From NCBI GenBank assembly GCA_002337525.1, contig DDGG01000017.1, forward strand, positions 130,705 to 173,971: a stretch of DNA of 43,267 bases, given 5' to 3'. Source of the stretch: Alphaproteobacteria bacterium UBA1908. Lineage in GTDB: Bacteria; Pseudomonadota; Alphaproteobacteria; Caedimonadales; UBA1908. The position numbers and the translations under genes were made by a program. Position 1 is the first letter of the stretch; every line of letters begins with the position of its first letter. The notes under the pieces were generated by a model, which was not told where the DNA came from, did no database searches, and saw only the letters and a list, made by a program, of their open reading frames with translations. Below, piece by piece: positions 14,490 through 22,459 of this stretch.

Positions 14490-16085
14490 CTAAAATTTTT
14501 GCAACAAAGCCATTAGAACAAGGTGCGTAGTCTGCTTTCTGTTTATTTTCAGAAATCTAAAAGGCATAAAAAGATAAGCAAAGACGATAAGGACCAGGCC
14601 CCAAAACAAAGAGTCCCCAAAGCGCGCATAAAGTGTCAGGCCTGGAAGAGGTTTGGGAAGCTTAAAGTCCAGGATACCTTCTTCATCAAGATCAAGCTTC
14701 GATAGAATTCTTCCGGCTGGATCAATCACAGCGGAAATCCCGTTATTAGCAACCCTTATAAGGGGTATTCCTTCTTCGATAGCCCGAAACCTTGTCATTT
14801 GAAAATGTTGGTATGGACCTGAACTACGCCCAAACCATCCATCATTTGTCAGGCTGAGCAACCAGGAAGGTCTCTCCTCATATGCTTGAATAACCTTGCC
14901 CGGGAAAATGCCCTCATAGCAGATAAGAGGACGCACAGGGGGAAGACCGGGCAATGTTAAAAGCGTGTTTCCCTCGCCTGATGAATAATCAATCCCTCCT
15001 GAGGTCACTTTTTTTACAAAAGCCGGGAAAAGAAATCGGAAGGGAATATATTCCCCAAAAGGAACCAAATGCTGCTTATCATAAACATCCTGAACAGTAC
15101 CATCAGAGCCCACAGCTATTATCGCATTTTTGAGAGTAAGACCCTTTCCTGAGTCATCACGTCGAGGGGCGCCTAAAATAACAGCTCCTTTCTCCGGTGT
15201 TATTCCTGCAATATCATAAAGGGCGCGTGGACTATCCATCACAAAAAAAGGAAGCGCTGCTTCAGGCCATATAATATGTGTCACAGCTTTATTGGAAGGG
15301 GAGTTACTTAAAGTTAGCATTTTATCAAAAATTTCAAAACGCTTTGAGCGTTGCCATTTTAACTTTTGTGGAATGCTTGGCTGCACCAACCTAACGGTTA
15401 CCTCTTCTTCAAAAAGAGTCGGAAGTGAACCAAGTCGCAAATTCCCTGCTGCCCAGATAGCAACTAAAAGACAGACGCCCAGTCCAGCTCGTAAAAAAAA
15501 CTGTCGAGAAACCCACAAGGGCCACCCCGCCAGAATCAACGTTACAAAAGTCATTCCATAACTTCCTAAATAAGAAACGCCCTGCGAGAAAGGAAGACTC
15601 CAGGACCAGCTATAAGCTAATAAATTCCAGGGAAATCCGGTTAAAATATGACCACGCCCCCACTCGGAAAGGCTTAAAAAAAGAACTAGTAACAGATATT
15701 CTCTCACAACCGTCGAAACTCGGGGTCTTAGGAAGCCAAAACAAAGACCTGCTGCCCCTGTAAAAAGAGCAAGAAAAGCAGGAAGTCCGACTACTGTGAA
15801 AGGAACAAGCCACCAAAAACGTTCAATCTCAACACCCAGCGCAAAGGCAATCCAGTAAAGTCCCACTGTGAAATACCCCAAACCGAACCACCAACAAATC
15901 CAGAATGCTCTGGAGGAATCTACAGAACGCACTAATATAAACAGGGTCGGGAAGGTCAATAATAAAAAAGGTTGCGCATACACCGGGGGCAAACTTAAGG
16001 CTGTCAAAATACCCAGGAGACCAGCTAGAAAACGGGTCGACCAGGGAGAAAGTGACGACACTTTTGAAATAATCATATCTAACAT
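14490..16085 (-). CDS. lnt: Apolipoprotein N-acyltransferase
   Basis: An inner-membrane enzyme of about 531 residues that adds the third acyl chain to lipoproteins. The N-terminal half has several hydrophobic helices (residues about 10-215). The C-terminal periplasmic nitrilase domain carries the triad: Glu in IIWPEAALPFF near 274, Lys in DKQHLVPFGEY near 335, and Cys in ICYEGIFPG near 388. These agree with E. coli Glu267, Lys335 and Cys387. A last helix (LFWGLVLIVFAYLF) follows. The ATG at 16085 was chosen; a TTG at 16091 sits better to the AGAGG site and is possible. The last seven residues (MALLQKF) and the stop come from the IS6-like end, and the preceding FRFLKINRKQTTHLVL looks like the lost start of the S9 peptidase. 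All catalytic parts are intact. It ends the miaB-phoH-ybeY-corC-lnt cluster. Confidence 0.93.
   Translation of the reverse strand: MLDMIISKVSSLSPWSTRFLAGLLGILTALSLPPVYAQPFLLLTFPTLFILVRSVDSSRAFWICWWFGLGYFTVGLYWIAFALGVEIERFWWLVPFTVVGLPAFLALFTGAAGLCFGFLRPRVSTVVREYLLLVLFLSLSEWGRGHILTGFPWNLLAYSWSWSLPFSQGVSYLGSYGMTFVTLILAGWPLWVSRQFFLRAGLGVCLLVAIWAAGNLRLGSLPTLFEEEVTVRLVQPSIPQKLKWQRSKRFEIFDKMLTLSNSPSNKAVTHIIWPEAALPFFVMDSPRALYDIAGITPEKGAVILGAPRRDDSGKGLTLKNAIIAVGSDGTVQDVYDKQHLVPFGEYIPFRFLFPAFVKKVTSGGIDYSSGEGNTLLTLPGLPPVRPLICYEGIFPGKVIQAYEERPSWLLSLTNDGWFGRSSGPYQHFQMTRFRAIEEGIPLIRVANNGISAVIDPAGRILSKLDLDEEGILDFKLPKPLPGLTLYARFGDSLFWGLVLIVFAYLFMPFRFLKINRKQTTHLVLMALLQKF
14492..14519 (-). mobile_element. Right boundary of the insertion: terminal repeat and target duplication
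   Basis: Read on the minus strand from 14511, GGCTTTGTTGCAAAAATTTT is the right terminal repeat, matching the left end at 16 of 20 positions. Outside it lies ATTAGAAC (14512-14519), a copy of the left flank ATTAGAAG. The repeat overlaps the last codons of lnt. Confidence 0.7.
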
Positions 16086-16186
16086 CACCAACGACGAACC
16101 TCTTTATTCTTCACATTTCTTTTCCCTGATATTTTCTAGAGTGTTACAAAAGGCTTTGCAAGGCTGAATATATGAAAGTAAAAAAT

Positions 16187-16214
16187 GAGGCTTTTTTTAT
16201 GATCAAAAAAGCGC
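16187..16214 (-). terminator. Possible terminator after corC
   Basis: The inverted repeat GCTTTTTT / AAAAAAGC (about 16190-16212) lies 30 bases past the corC stop and is followed on the minus strand by CTCATTTTTT. The stem is AT-rich and weak, and lnt begins about 100 bases further on the same strand, so any termination would be partial. Confidence 0.3.
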
Positions 16215-16241
16215 CCCCTATAAAATAGCAACAGGATTTTG

Positions 16242-17093
16242 CTATCTTGTCTCGGAAACTTCAGAAGGGGCTTCTATATTAAAGCGACGAATACCAACTC
16301 TTACAATACGTCGAGGATTTGCCTCCAAAATCTCAAATTCAAGCCCCTGTGGATGAGGAATAATTTCCTTACGATCAGGCACCCTGCCAACAAGAGAAAA
16401 GATCAACCCCCCAAGAGTTTCAATCTCGTCATCTTCCTCTTCTTCTGTCAAGGTTAGATCAAATTCCTGAAGAAATTCATCAATTTCGAGACGGGCATCT
16501 GCTTCGTAAGTCCCATCTCTTTTTTTCACAAGGAATGGCTCTTCTTTAAAATCATCATCTCCCATATCGCCCACAAGAGCTTCCACAATATCACCGTAAG
16601 TAATAAGTCCATCTACTCCGCCTTGTTCATCCACGACAAGAGCAACAGGTGTTTTAGTCACACGCATTTGCATCAACAAATGAAGAACAGGCCGCGAAGG
16701 AGAAACAAACAAACATCTCTTGGTTATTTTTTTCAAGGAATATGGCGCCTTGCTGCTACAAATAGCATACAAATCCTTGATATGAACAATTCCCCTGATA
16801 TCATCTAAATCATTACCATAAACCGGCAAGCGAGTATGAGGGCTTTTACTTACAAGCGTTACAAGATTTTCATAGGAAATAGTTCGAGAAACCGCTTTGA
16901 TGTCTGCTCGTGGAACACATAGTTCATCCACGGTCAATTGATCCATCTCCAAAATATTATTCATTAGGAAACGCTCTTCTCTATTAAGAGAAGGCTCGCC
17001 CTCTTCATTTGCCAGAGATAATAAATCTTGTAGCTGATCTCTCACCCTTTTTTTTGAAGTACGTGAGAAAAGATTTTTAAAAAAATCAAACAT
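16242..17093 (-). CDS. corC: CorC/HlyC-family CBS-domain protein
   Basis: The protein has 283 residues from the ATG at 17093, chosen because it overlaps the ybeY stop by eight bases (ATGTTTGA), a classic coupled junction; a frame 7 codons longer is less likely. After a basic N-terminus come LNREERFLMNNILEMDQLTV and a CBS pair: VPRADIKAVSRTISYE, then HTRLPVYG and GIVHIKDLY (CBS1), and MRVTKTPVALVVDEQGGVDG with ITYGDIVEALVGDMGDD (CBS2). The C-terminal CorC_HlyC (transporter-associated) domain runs from about residue 195, with LEIDEFLQEFDLTL and ETLGGLIFSLVGRVP. These proteins are linked to magnesium/cobalt efflux and membrane homeostasis; they lack the DUF21 membrane domain, as here. Annotations calling it a haemolysin are historical. 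It sits between ybeY and lnt as in most alphaproteobacteria. Confidence 0.93.
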   Translation of the reverse strand: MFDFFKNLFSRTSKKRVRDQLQDLLSLANEEGEPSLNREERFLMNNILEMDQLTVDELCVPRADIKAVSRTISYENLVTLVSKSPHTRLPVYGNDLDDIRGIVHIKDLYAICSSKAPYSLKKITKRCLFVSPSRPVLHLLMQMRVTKTPVALVVDEQGGVDGLITYGDIVEALVGDMGDDDFKEEPFLVKKRDGTYEADARLEIDEFLQEFDLTLTEEEEDDEIETLGGLIFSLVGRVPDRKEIIPHPQGLEFEILEANPRRIVRVGIRRFNIEAPSEVSETR

Positions 17094-17628
17094 GCCGTAA
17101 ACCTGTTTCTTCAATTACCTGATAGGGATCCGGGATAGAAAGTTCCGATAAAATTTTTTGCTCCAGCCCCTCCATCAAGGCTGCCTCTTCATCATTTTTA
17201 TGATCATATCCCAGCAAATGTAAAAGACCATGAACCGCAAGATGTGCGAAATGATCCTGGAAAGTTTTTCCCTGAACTTGTGCTTCTTCTTTAATTGTTT
17301 CAAAAGAAAAAACAATATCACCAAGAATATGTGGCGCCTCGTGTGAAATTTTTCGCCCTTCATCTTCCTCGAAAACACCAGGTTCCAGGGCATACCCGAA
17401 CGATAAAACATTAGTGGGTACGTTTTTACCACGATACTGATAATTTAAAAGTTTCATTTTTTTATCTTCACTAAAAAGACAGCTAATCTCAAAAGGTCCT
17501 GAAACTTTTACAACAGGAGCAACCAAATGAACTGTTTTTTCAAAGCAAACTTGCGTAAAAGGCTCAAGATCAAAAAGAGTCTTCTTCCAAGCTTCACTCT
17601 CATAATCAAAAAGAGTCACAATTTTCAT
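17086..17628 (-). CDS. ybeY: Endoribonuclease YbeY (16S rRNA maturation)
   Basis: A 180-residue zinc-dependent RNase. The signature HLAVHGLLHLLGYDH (residues about 128-142) gives the three zinc-binding histidines. Other family marks are FSEDKKMKLLNYQYRGKNVP, then TNVLSFGY around 53-80, and HILGDIVFSFETIKEEA around 100-116. It acts in 16S rRNA 3' end processing and ribosome quality control. Its ATG shares one base with the phoH stop (TAATG) and its stop overlaps the corC start by eight bases, so translation of phoH, ybeY and corC is coupled. Confidence 0.95.
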   Translation of the reverse strand: MKIVTLFDYESEAWKKTLFDLEPFTQVCFEKTVHLVAPVVKVSGPFEISCLFSEDKKMKLLNYQYRGKNVPTNVLSFGYALEPGVFEEDEGRKISHEAPHILGDIVFSFETIKEEAQVQGKTFQDHFAHLAVHGLLHLLGYDHKNDEEAALMEGLEQKILSELSIPDPYQVIEETGLRHV

Positions 17629-18617
17629 TAAACGCTTCTTCCTGATCTTGCTTCATAAGCCTCGACAATTTTCGAGACAAGATCATGTCGAACAACATCA
17701 CTTTTATCCAGGCGCATGACCCCAATGTCATCTATTGTTTGTAAAATTGAAAGACAATGTCTTAAGCCTGAATTAACGCCCATTGGTAAATCTACCTGGG
17801 TCAAGTCTCCCGTCACGACCATCCGGGAGCCTTCACCAAGACGTGTCAGGAACATTTTCATTTGGGCTTCAGTCGTATTTTGAGCTTCATCCAGGATAAT
17901 ATAAGATCTCGATAAAGTACGCCCACGCATAAAAGCAAGAGGCGCCACTTCAATTTCACCACTTTCCAAACGTCGTGCCATTTGATCATCGGGTAACATA
18001 TCATGCAAAGCATCGTAAAGAGGACGAAGATAAGGGTCAACTTTTTCACGCAGGTCACCTGGAAGAAACCCAAGTCTTTCCCCTGCCTCTACTGCTGGTC
18101 GAGAAAGAATGATACGGTCTACCTTTCCATCAAGAAGATAGGCAACAGCTGTCGCTACGGCCAAAAACGTTTTCCCGGTCCCCGCAGGACCTGTTGCAAA
18201 GACAAGGTCTTTTTGAAATAAAAGGTCTATATAGCGCTCTTGATTAGGGCTCCTGGGTGATACAACATGGCGTCTTGTTGAAATTGAAAGACCGGAATAG
18301 TCAGTGTGTGTATCAAAAGAAGACGCACCAGCTGGTTTCTGGTGTGCCCCTGCAAGTCTTACAGCCGCATCAACTTCGGCATTACTGACAACAAGACCTT
18401 TTTTCAAACGATCATAAAGACGCATAAGGGCCGACTGAGCAATTGTGACTTGATGAGCCGGACCACTTAAAACAAGGCGATTGCCTCGACCACTTATTGA
18501 AATTTGAAGAGCATCTTCAATACGCTTGAGATAATGATCCCTTTTCCCCATTAAGAGAGGAAGCAAACGATTGTCTTCAAAGGTTACATCAAGAGAAATC
18601 AACTCTGACTGAGTCAT
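17628..18617 (-). CDS. phoH: PhoH-like ATPase (PhoH/YbeZ)
   Basis: A 329-residue cytoplasmic P-loop protein. An N-terminal KH-like region (residues about 1-110, LQISISGRGNRLVLSGPAHQ) precedes the PhoH ATPase domain, with Walker A GPAGTGKT near residue 146, Walker B YIILDEAQN near 240, and VVTGDLTQVDLP near 272. YbeZ-type proteins partner YbeY in RNA and ribosome metabolism, which fits the one-base stop/start overlap with ybeY. A strong AAGGAGG ribosome-binding site precedes the ATG. It lies 45 bases after miaB, probably in the same operon. Confidence 0.95.
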   Translation of the reverse strand: MTQSELISLDVTFEDNRLLPLLMGKRDHYLKRIEDALQISISGRGNRLVLSGPAHQVTIAQSALMRLYDRLKKGLVVSNAEVDAAVRLAGAHQKPAGASSFDTHTDYSGLSISTRRHVVSPRSPNQERYIDLLFQKDLVFATGPAGTGKTFLAVATAVAYLLDGKVDRIILSRPAVEAGERLGFLPGDLREKVDPYLRPLYDALHDMLPDDQMARRLESGEIEVAPLAFMRGRTLSRSYIILDEAQNTTEAQMKMFLTRLGEGSRMVVTGDLTQVDLPMGVNSGLRHCLSILQTIDDIGVMRLDKSDVVRHDLVSKIVEAYEARSGRSV

Positions 18618-18662
18618 AAAAGAGGTTGAACCTCCTTCAAATTATTTCGTTGATATAAAAGT

Positions 18663-20063
18663 TTAGGCTGCTGCTCCAATGATCTCCCCTGTTACAATTT
18701 CGCCGGATAAACTATTTGATTCCACTGAAACAATCTTAACGGGAATTATTTGACCAATCAAACGTTTATTTGCTTTTGCATGCAGAGATTGCAAATAAGG
18801 AGTACGACCTATTAACTGACCATCATGACGCCCCTCTTTTTCAAAAAGGACAGGCATAATACGGCCCTGACAAGATTCATTAAACGCCATTTGTTGAGAT
18901 CTTAACAGAAGCTGAAGTTCGGCAAGACGCTCTTTTTTAACATCATCAGATACTTGATTTTCCTGAAGAGCTCCCGGGGTTCCCGGGCGCTTGCTGTAGG
19001 CAAAAGAGTAAGCCATCGCATAATTAATATCTTCGACAAGTCTCAGCGTTTCTTTAAAGTCGTGATCTGTTTCCCCGGGATACCCCACAATAAAATCAGA
19101 AGTAAACGCAATATCAGGGCGCGCTTCACGGAATTGATCTATAATTTTACGATAGAAATCTGCTGTGTGTTTACGATTCATTGCTTTCAACACAGCATCC
19201 GATCCCGCCTGTACTGGCAAGTGTAGATAGGGCATCAGTTTTTCTACTGCGCGATGTGCCTCAATTTGGTCCTGATCTACATCTCGGGGATGACATGTGA
19301 AATAACGGATGCGATCGAGCCCTTCAATATCACCAAGTTCACGACATAAACGTCCAAGACTCCACTCTTTTCCTGATTCAGGAGCCTCACCGTGGTATGC
19401 ATTCACATTTTGCCCTAAAAGAGTGATTTCACGAACCCCTTGACGCACCAGGTCTCTTGCCTCTTTTAAAACTGACGTTGCAGGGCGAGAATATTCAACA
19501 CCCCGGGTATAAGGAACAACACAAAAGTGACAAAATTTATCGCAACCCTCCTGAATAGATAGAAAGGCAGTAACTCCCTCCGCTTTACTTTCTGGTAAAG
19601 CGTCAAATTTATCTTCCTGGGGAAAGTCAGTTTCAACAATACCACGCCCCGCTTTTTTGTCAGAGTCCAAATCAACAGCGCGCGTCGCCCGTGCAACCAT
19701 TTCGGGAAGCTTATGATACGACTGTGGACCAAAAACGATATCGACATACGGGGCTCTCCGCATAATCTCCGCCCCTTCTGCCTGAGCAGTACACCCTGCA
19801 ACCGCAATGATTTGATTTTTTCCGTCTGAGCGTCTTTTTTCCTTGTGTGGCTTCAAACGCCCAAGATCAGAATAAACTTTTTCAGTTGCTTTTTCACGAA
19901 TATGACAAGTGTTAAGAATTACCATATCCGCCTCTTCCGGAGAGTCAATCGCCAGATAACCAAGGGGAGATAAAATATCGACCATGCGCTGAGAATCATA
20001 CACATTCATCTGGCAACCATATGTCTTGATAAAAAGCTTTTTTTTAGACACGTCTAAACCCAT
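18663..20063 (-). CDS. miaB: tRNA-2-methylthio-N6-dimethylallyladenosine synthase MiaB
   Basis: A 466-residue radical SAM methylthiotransferase acting on i6A37 of tRNAs. The N-terminal UPF0004 domain has the three Cys ligands of the auxiliary cluster: TYGCQMN (Cys17), LNTCHIREKA near 52 and VAGCTAQAEG near 90. The radical SAM motif CDKFCHFC lies near residues 173-180, followed by RGVEYSRP. The signatures YLHLPVQAGSDAVLKAMNRK and TSDFIVGYPGETDHDF follow. A TRAM domain ends the protein (RTPYLQSLHAKANKRLIGQI and onward). Length is normal. It is first in the miaB-phoH-ybeY-corC-lnt cluster. The ribosome-binding site is weak. Confidence 0.96.
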   Translation of the reverse strand: MGLDVSKKKLFIKTYGCQMNVYDSQRMVDILSPLGYLAIDSPEEADMVILNTCHIREKATEKVYSDLGRLKPHKEKRRSDGKNQIIAVAGCTAQAEGAEIMRRAPYVDIVFGPQSYHKLPEMVARATRAVDLDSDKKAGRGIVETDFPQEDKFDALPESKAEGVTAFLSIQEGCDKFCHFCVVPYTRGVEYSRPATSVLKEARDLVRQGVREITLLGQNVNAYHGEAPESGKEWSLGRLCRELGDIEGLDRIRYFTCHPRDVDQDQIEAHRAVEKLMPYLHLPVQAGSDAVLKAMNRKHTADFYRKIIDQFREARPDIAFTSDFIVGYPGETDHDFKETLRLVEDINYAMAYSFAYSKRPGTPGALQENQVSDDVKKERLAELQLLLRSQQMAFNESCQGRIMPVLFEKEGRHDGQLIGRTPYLQSLHAKANKRLIGQIIPVKIVSVESNSLSGEIVTGEIIGAAA

Positions 20064-20299
20064 ATAATCTTAAATTAAAGCAAGAAAAAATCTGATCAAG
20101 AACCTTTAAGAAATCTGCGGACCCCAAATCGATGAATCTTAACGTCAATAATTGCAGACAGATCTTACTTTCCAGAAACTGTTTTTGTTTTTAAAGTCCA
20201 AAATTAGTTTTCAGAAAAAAGATTCCAGGAATTATGTTTTAAAAACTACTTCACAGATCAATACAACACTATTGTAAAAGCATTTCCCTGGTGGCAGCA
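20064..20299. other. Intergenic region upstream of miaB, nothing recognised
   Basis: The gap between miaB and the mucR terminator must contain the miaB promoter, but I see no convincing -35/-10 pair and no RNA gene. Confidence 0.4.
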
Positions 20300-20328
20300 A
20301 AAGAAAAAGGCGCTTTAGAAGCGCCCTC
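20300..20328 (-). terminator. Rho-independent terminator after mucR
   Basis: The perfect stem GGCGCTT / AAGCGCC (20309-20325) has a 3-base loop and is followed on the minus strand by TTTTTCTTTT. It lies 20 bases past the mucR stop. Confidence 0.9.
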
Positions 20329-20347
20329 TCCTCTTTTAGCTCAAAGA

Positions 20348-20788
20348 TTAAGCCGCTTGAGGCATTTTCTTGCGTTTACGACCTAAACCAATTTTAACAG
20401 CAAGGCTGCTGCGTTGCTTGGCATAGTTAGGAGCAACCATGGGATAGTCTGCAGAAAGGCCCCAACGTTCGCGATATTGATCCGGTGTCATATTGTAAGC
20501 CGTCTTTAGGTGGCGTTTTAACATTTTCAACTTCTTGCCATCTTCAAGACAAATAATGTAATCATCTGTAATTGAATCTTCAAGAGCAACAGAAGGCTCT
20601 GGGCGCCCTAGAGAAGGATGGGATGACGTTCCTATTTCATTCAAAGAAGAATAGACATTATGAACCAAATTTCTGATCTCATCAGAATCAATTGTATTAT
20701 TGGAAACGTATGCTGACACAATATCAGTGGTCATGGAAAGAAGTTCTGACGGTGTTAACATTTCGCCTTCAAAGTATTCATTGCTCAT
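20348..20788 (-). CDS. mucR: MucR/Ros-family zinc-finger transcriptional regulator
   Basis: A 146-residue DNA-binding protein. The N-terminal part (LTPSELLSMTTDIVSAYVSN) is the family's oligomerisation segment. The Ros/MucR zinc finger is in ICLEDGKKLKMLKRHLKTAY (residues about 78-97), followed by NMTPDQYRERWGLSADYPMV and a basic tail (GLGRKRKKMPQAA). Such regulators bind AT-rich DNA, act in an H-NS-like way, and control surface, motility and host-interaction genes in alphaproteobacteria. The finger keeps the Cys and two His; the second ligand appears to be the Asp in the EDGKK loop, as in other MucR proteins. A GGGAG ribosome-binding site precedes the ATG and a strong terminator follows, so it is monocistronic. 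MucR proteins usually repress their own promoter. Confidence 0.92.
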   Translation of the reverse strand: MSNEYFEGEMLTPSELLSMTTDIVSAYVSNNTIDSDEIRNLVHNVYSSLNEIGTSSHPSLGRPEPSVALEDSITDDYIICLEDGKKLKMLKRHLKTAYNMTPDQYRERWGLSADYPMVAPNYAKQRSSLAVKIGLGRKRKKMPQAA

Positions 20789-21055
20789 AAAAATCTCCCT
20801 TCAGATTATTGAGACATAACAAGATTTAACAATAATACTACGTTGATTAGAATAATTTTAAGATTTATTCAAGCGAATTTTTTATAATTTTGTTTTTTTC
20901 TGAAAAAGGTAAATAAAGATGACTGCGCGTTCTTTTATATAAAGCACTATTTTCTAGGAGAGGATTCCACTTTATCTTTCCTGCGTTGAAAGATCAAGAG
21001 AGAACTTCCAGAAAAATATTTGCTCCCGGAAGATCTCTATATTCCCTATACAAAA

Positions 21056-22318
21056 CTAAAAATTTGATAGAATTCCAACAATTGTACCGCTTAAACAACT
21101 GGATAAAGTTCCCGCAATAAGAGCACGGAACCCCAAACTAATAACTTCTTCCCGGCGTTCAGGTGCGAGCGTTGAAAAAGTCCCAATCTGGATTCCTATA
21201 CTACTAAAATTTGCAAATCCGCAAAGAGCATATGTCATAATCACTTTTGATGTCGCATCAAGAGCAGTGGCTGGTAACTTTGACAGACCAATAAAGGCAA
21301 CAACTTCATTCAAGGCTGTTTTGGTTCCCAGAAGGTTTCCGGCAACAGTCGCATTATCCCATGATACCCCCATTAACCATGTCACGGGTGCAAAAATATA
21401 GCCAAGAATTCTTTGTAGCGAAAGAGACTCTCCTCCGACACCTGGAAAAAGCCCCAAAATAAGATCTATGAGTTTAACCAGTGCCATCATCACGACTAGC
21501 ATCGCAATAATATTCAAGAACATTTTTAATCCATCAGAAGCTCCTCGTGACACCGCATCCATAGATCCGGAGAACTCATATGGCAGAACCAGATCTCCAT
21601 TCGTGTCTTCACCAACCTGGGGCACCATAATACGCGACACAACAATTGCGGCAGGAATACTGATAATCGAAGCCGTCAGAATATGGCTGATAGGATTCGC
21701 AATTGTTCCCTCTAGAATTGTACCGTATAAAACCATGATGGTTGCCGATGTTGTTGCCATTCCTGCAGTCATTACGGTAAATAATTCGCTGCGCGATATT
21801 TTATTAAGATAGGGGCGAATCAAGAGGGGGGCCTCTGTTTGCCCCAGGAATACTTTTGCAGCACAGCACACTCCTAAAGCTCCTCCAATACGAAGACCTC
21901 TTTTCAGCGCAAATGAGAAGGCTTTAACAAGAACTGGCAAAAGTTTCCAGTGAAACAACAACATGGAAAGGGCACTGACAACCATGACCATTGGCAAAGG
22001 TTGAAAAGCAAAAATAAAAGGGGACATATTTTCCTTTAAAACAAAAGGACAATCCCCGCCCCCAAGATATCCAAAAACAAATTTGGTGCCTTCGCAAGTT
22101 GCTTCTTTCAGGGAATCAATCGCATTACCGGCTACCATAAACACGTCACGAATAACATCCACTTTTAAAACAACAAAAGCCAGAGCTGCCTGAATCAAGA
22201 GACCTGTCACAATTTGAACAGGATTAACTTTGCGTCGATTTTCGCTGATCAGCCACGCAAACAAAACAAAAACAATAATTCCCGAGAATGCCTGGAGTGA
22301 GCCTGATAGTGTTCCCAT
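21056..22318 (-). CDS. nupC: Concentrative nucleoside transporter (NupC/CNT family)
   Basis: A 420-residue inner-membrane symporter with about eight to ten hydrophobic segments. CNT signatures are present: GQTEAPLLIRPYL near residues 160-172, the helix TAGMATTSATIMVLYGTIL near 185-203, NEVVAFIGL near 335-343, and a C-terminal CGFANFSSIGIQIG near 365-378. CNT proteins import nucleosides with H+ or Na+. A strong AAGGAGGA ribosome-binding site precedes the ATG at 22318. There is no clear operon partner; it is divergent from rmuC. With upp it suggests reliance on imported nucleosides, which fits a host-associated life. Confidence 0.93.
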   Translation of the reverse strand: MGTLSGSLQAFSGIIVFVLFAWLISENRRKVNPVQIVTGLLIQAALAFVVLKVDVIRDVFMVAGNAIDSLKEATCEGTKFVFGYLGGGDCPFVLKENMSPFIFAFQPLPMVMVVSALSMLLFHWKLLPVLVKAFSFALKRGLRIGGALGVCCAAKVFLGQTEAPLLIRPYLNKISRSELFTVMTAGMATTSATIMVLYGTILEGTIANPISHILTASIISIPAAIVVSRIMVPQVGEDTNGDLVLPYEFSGSMDAVSRGASDGLKMFLNIIAMLVVMMALVKLIDLILGLFPGVGGESLSLQRILGYIFAPVTWLMGVSWDNATVAGNLLGTKTALNEVVAFIGLSKLPATALDATSKVIMTYALCGFANFSSIGIQIGTFSTLAPERREEVISLGFRALIAGTLSSCLSGTIVGILSNF

Positions 22319-22459
22319 TCAATTCCTCCTTCAAGAAATAAATCTATTTTTGACTTGTTCTGTGGCACTCGACAAAGTATCTTTTCCAAGTGTCTTGTGA
22401 TGTTTGATAGCGAATAAATGCTTCTGCATCAATGTGTTTATCAAAAAAAACTTTGAACC

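Larger units (their letters stand above)
11951..14511. mobile_element. IS6-like composite insertion (2,561 bp) between the S9 peptidase and lnt
   Basis: The outer ends are inverted repeats of IS6 type (GGCTCTGTTGAAAAAG and, from the other side, GGCTTTGTTGCAAAAA). They are flanked by ATTAGAAG on the left and ATTAGAAC on the right, a near-perfect 8-bp target duplication, the size this family makes. Inside, in order, are a deleted IS6 copy (plus), a histidine phosphatase gene (minus), a decayed paralogue (minus), a truncated IS6 transposase (plus) and a YafQ-like toxin remnant (minus). Joining the two flanks at the duplication restores a continuous reading frame into the peptidase. Whether all internal parts arrived together or accumulated later cannot be told from this sequence. 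Confidence 0.65.
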
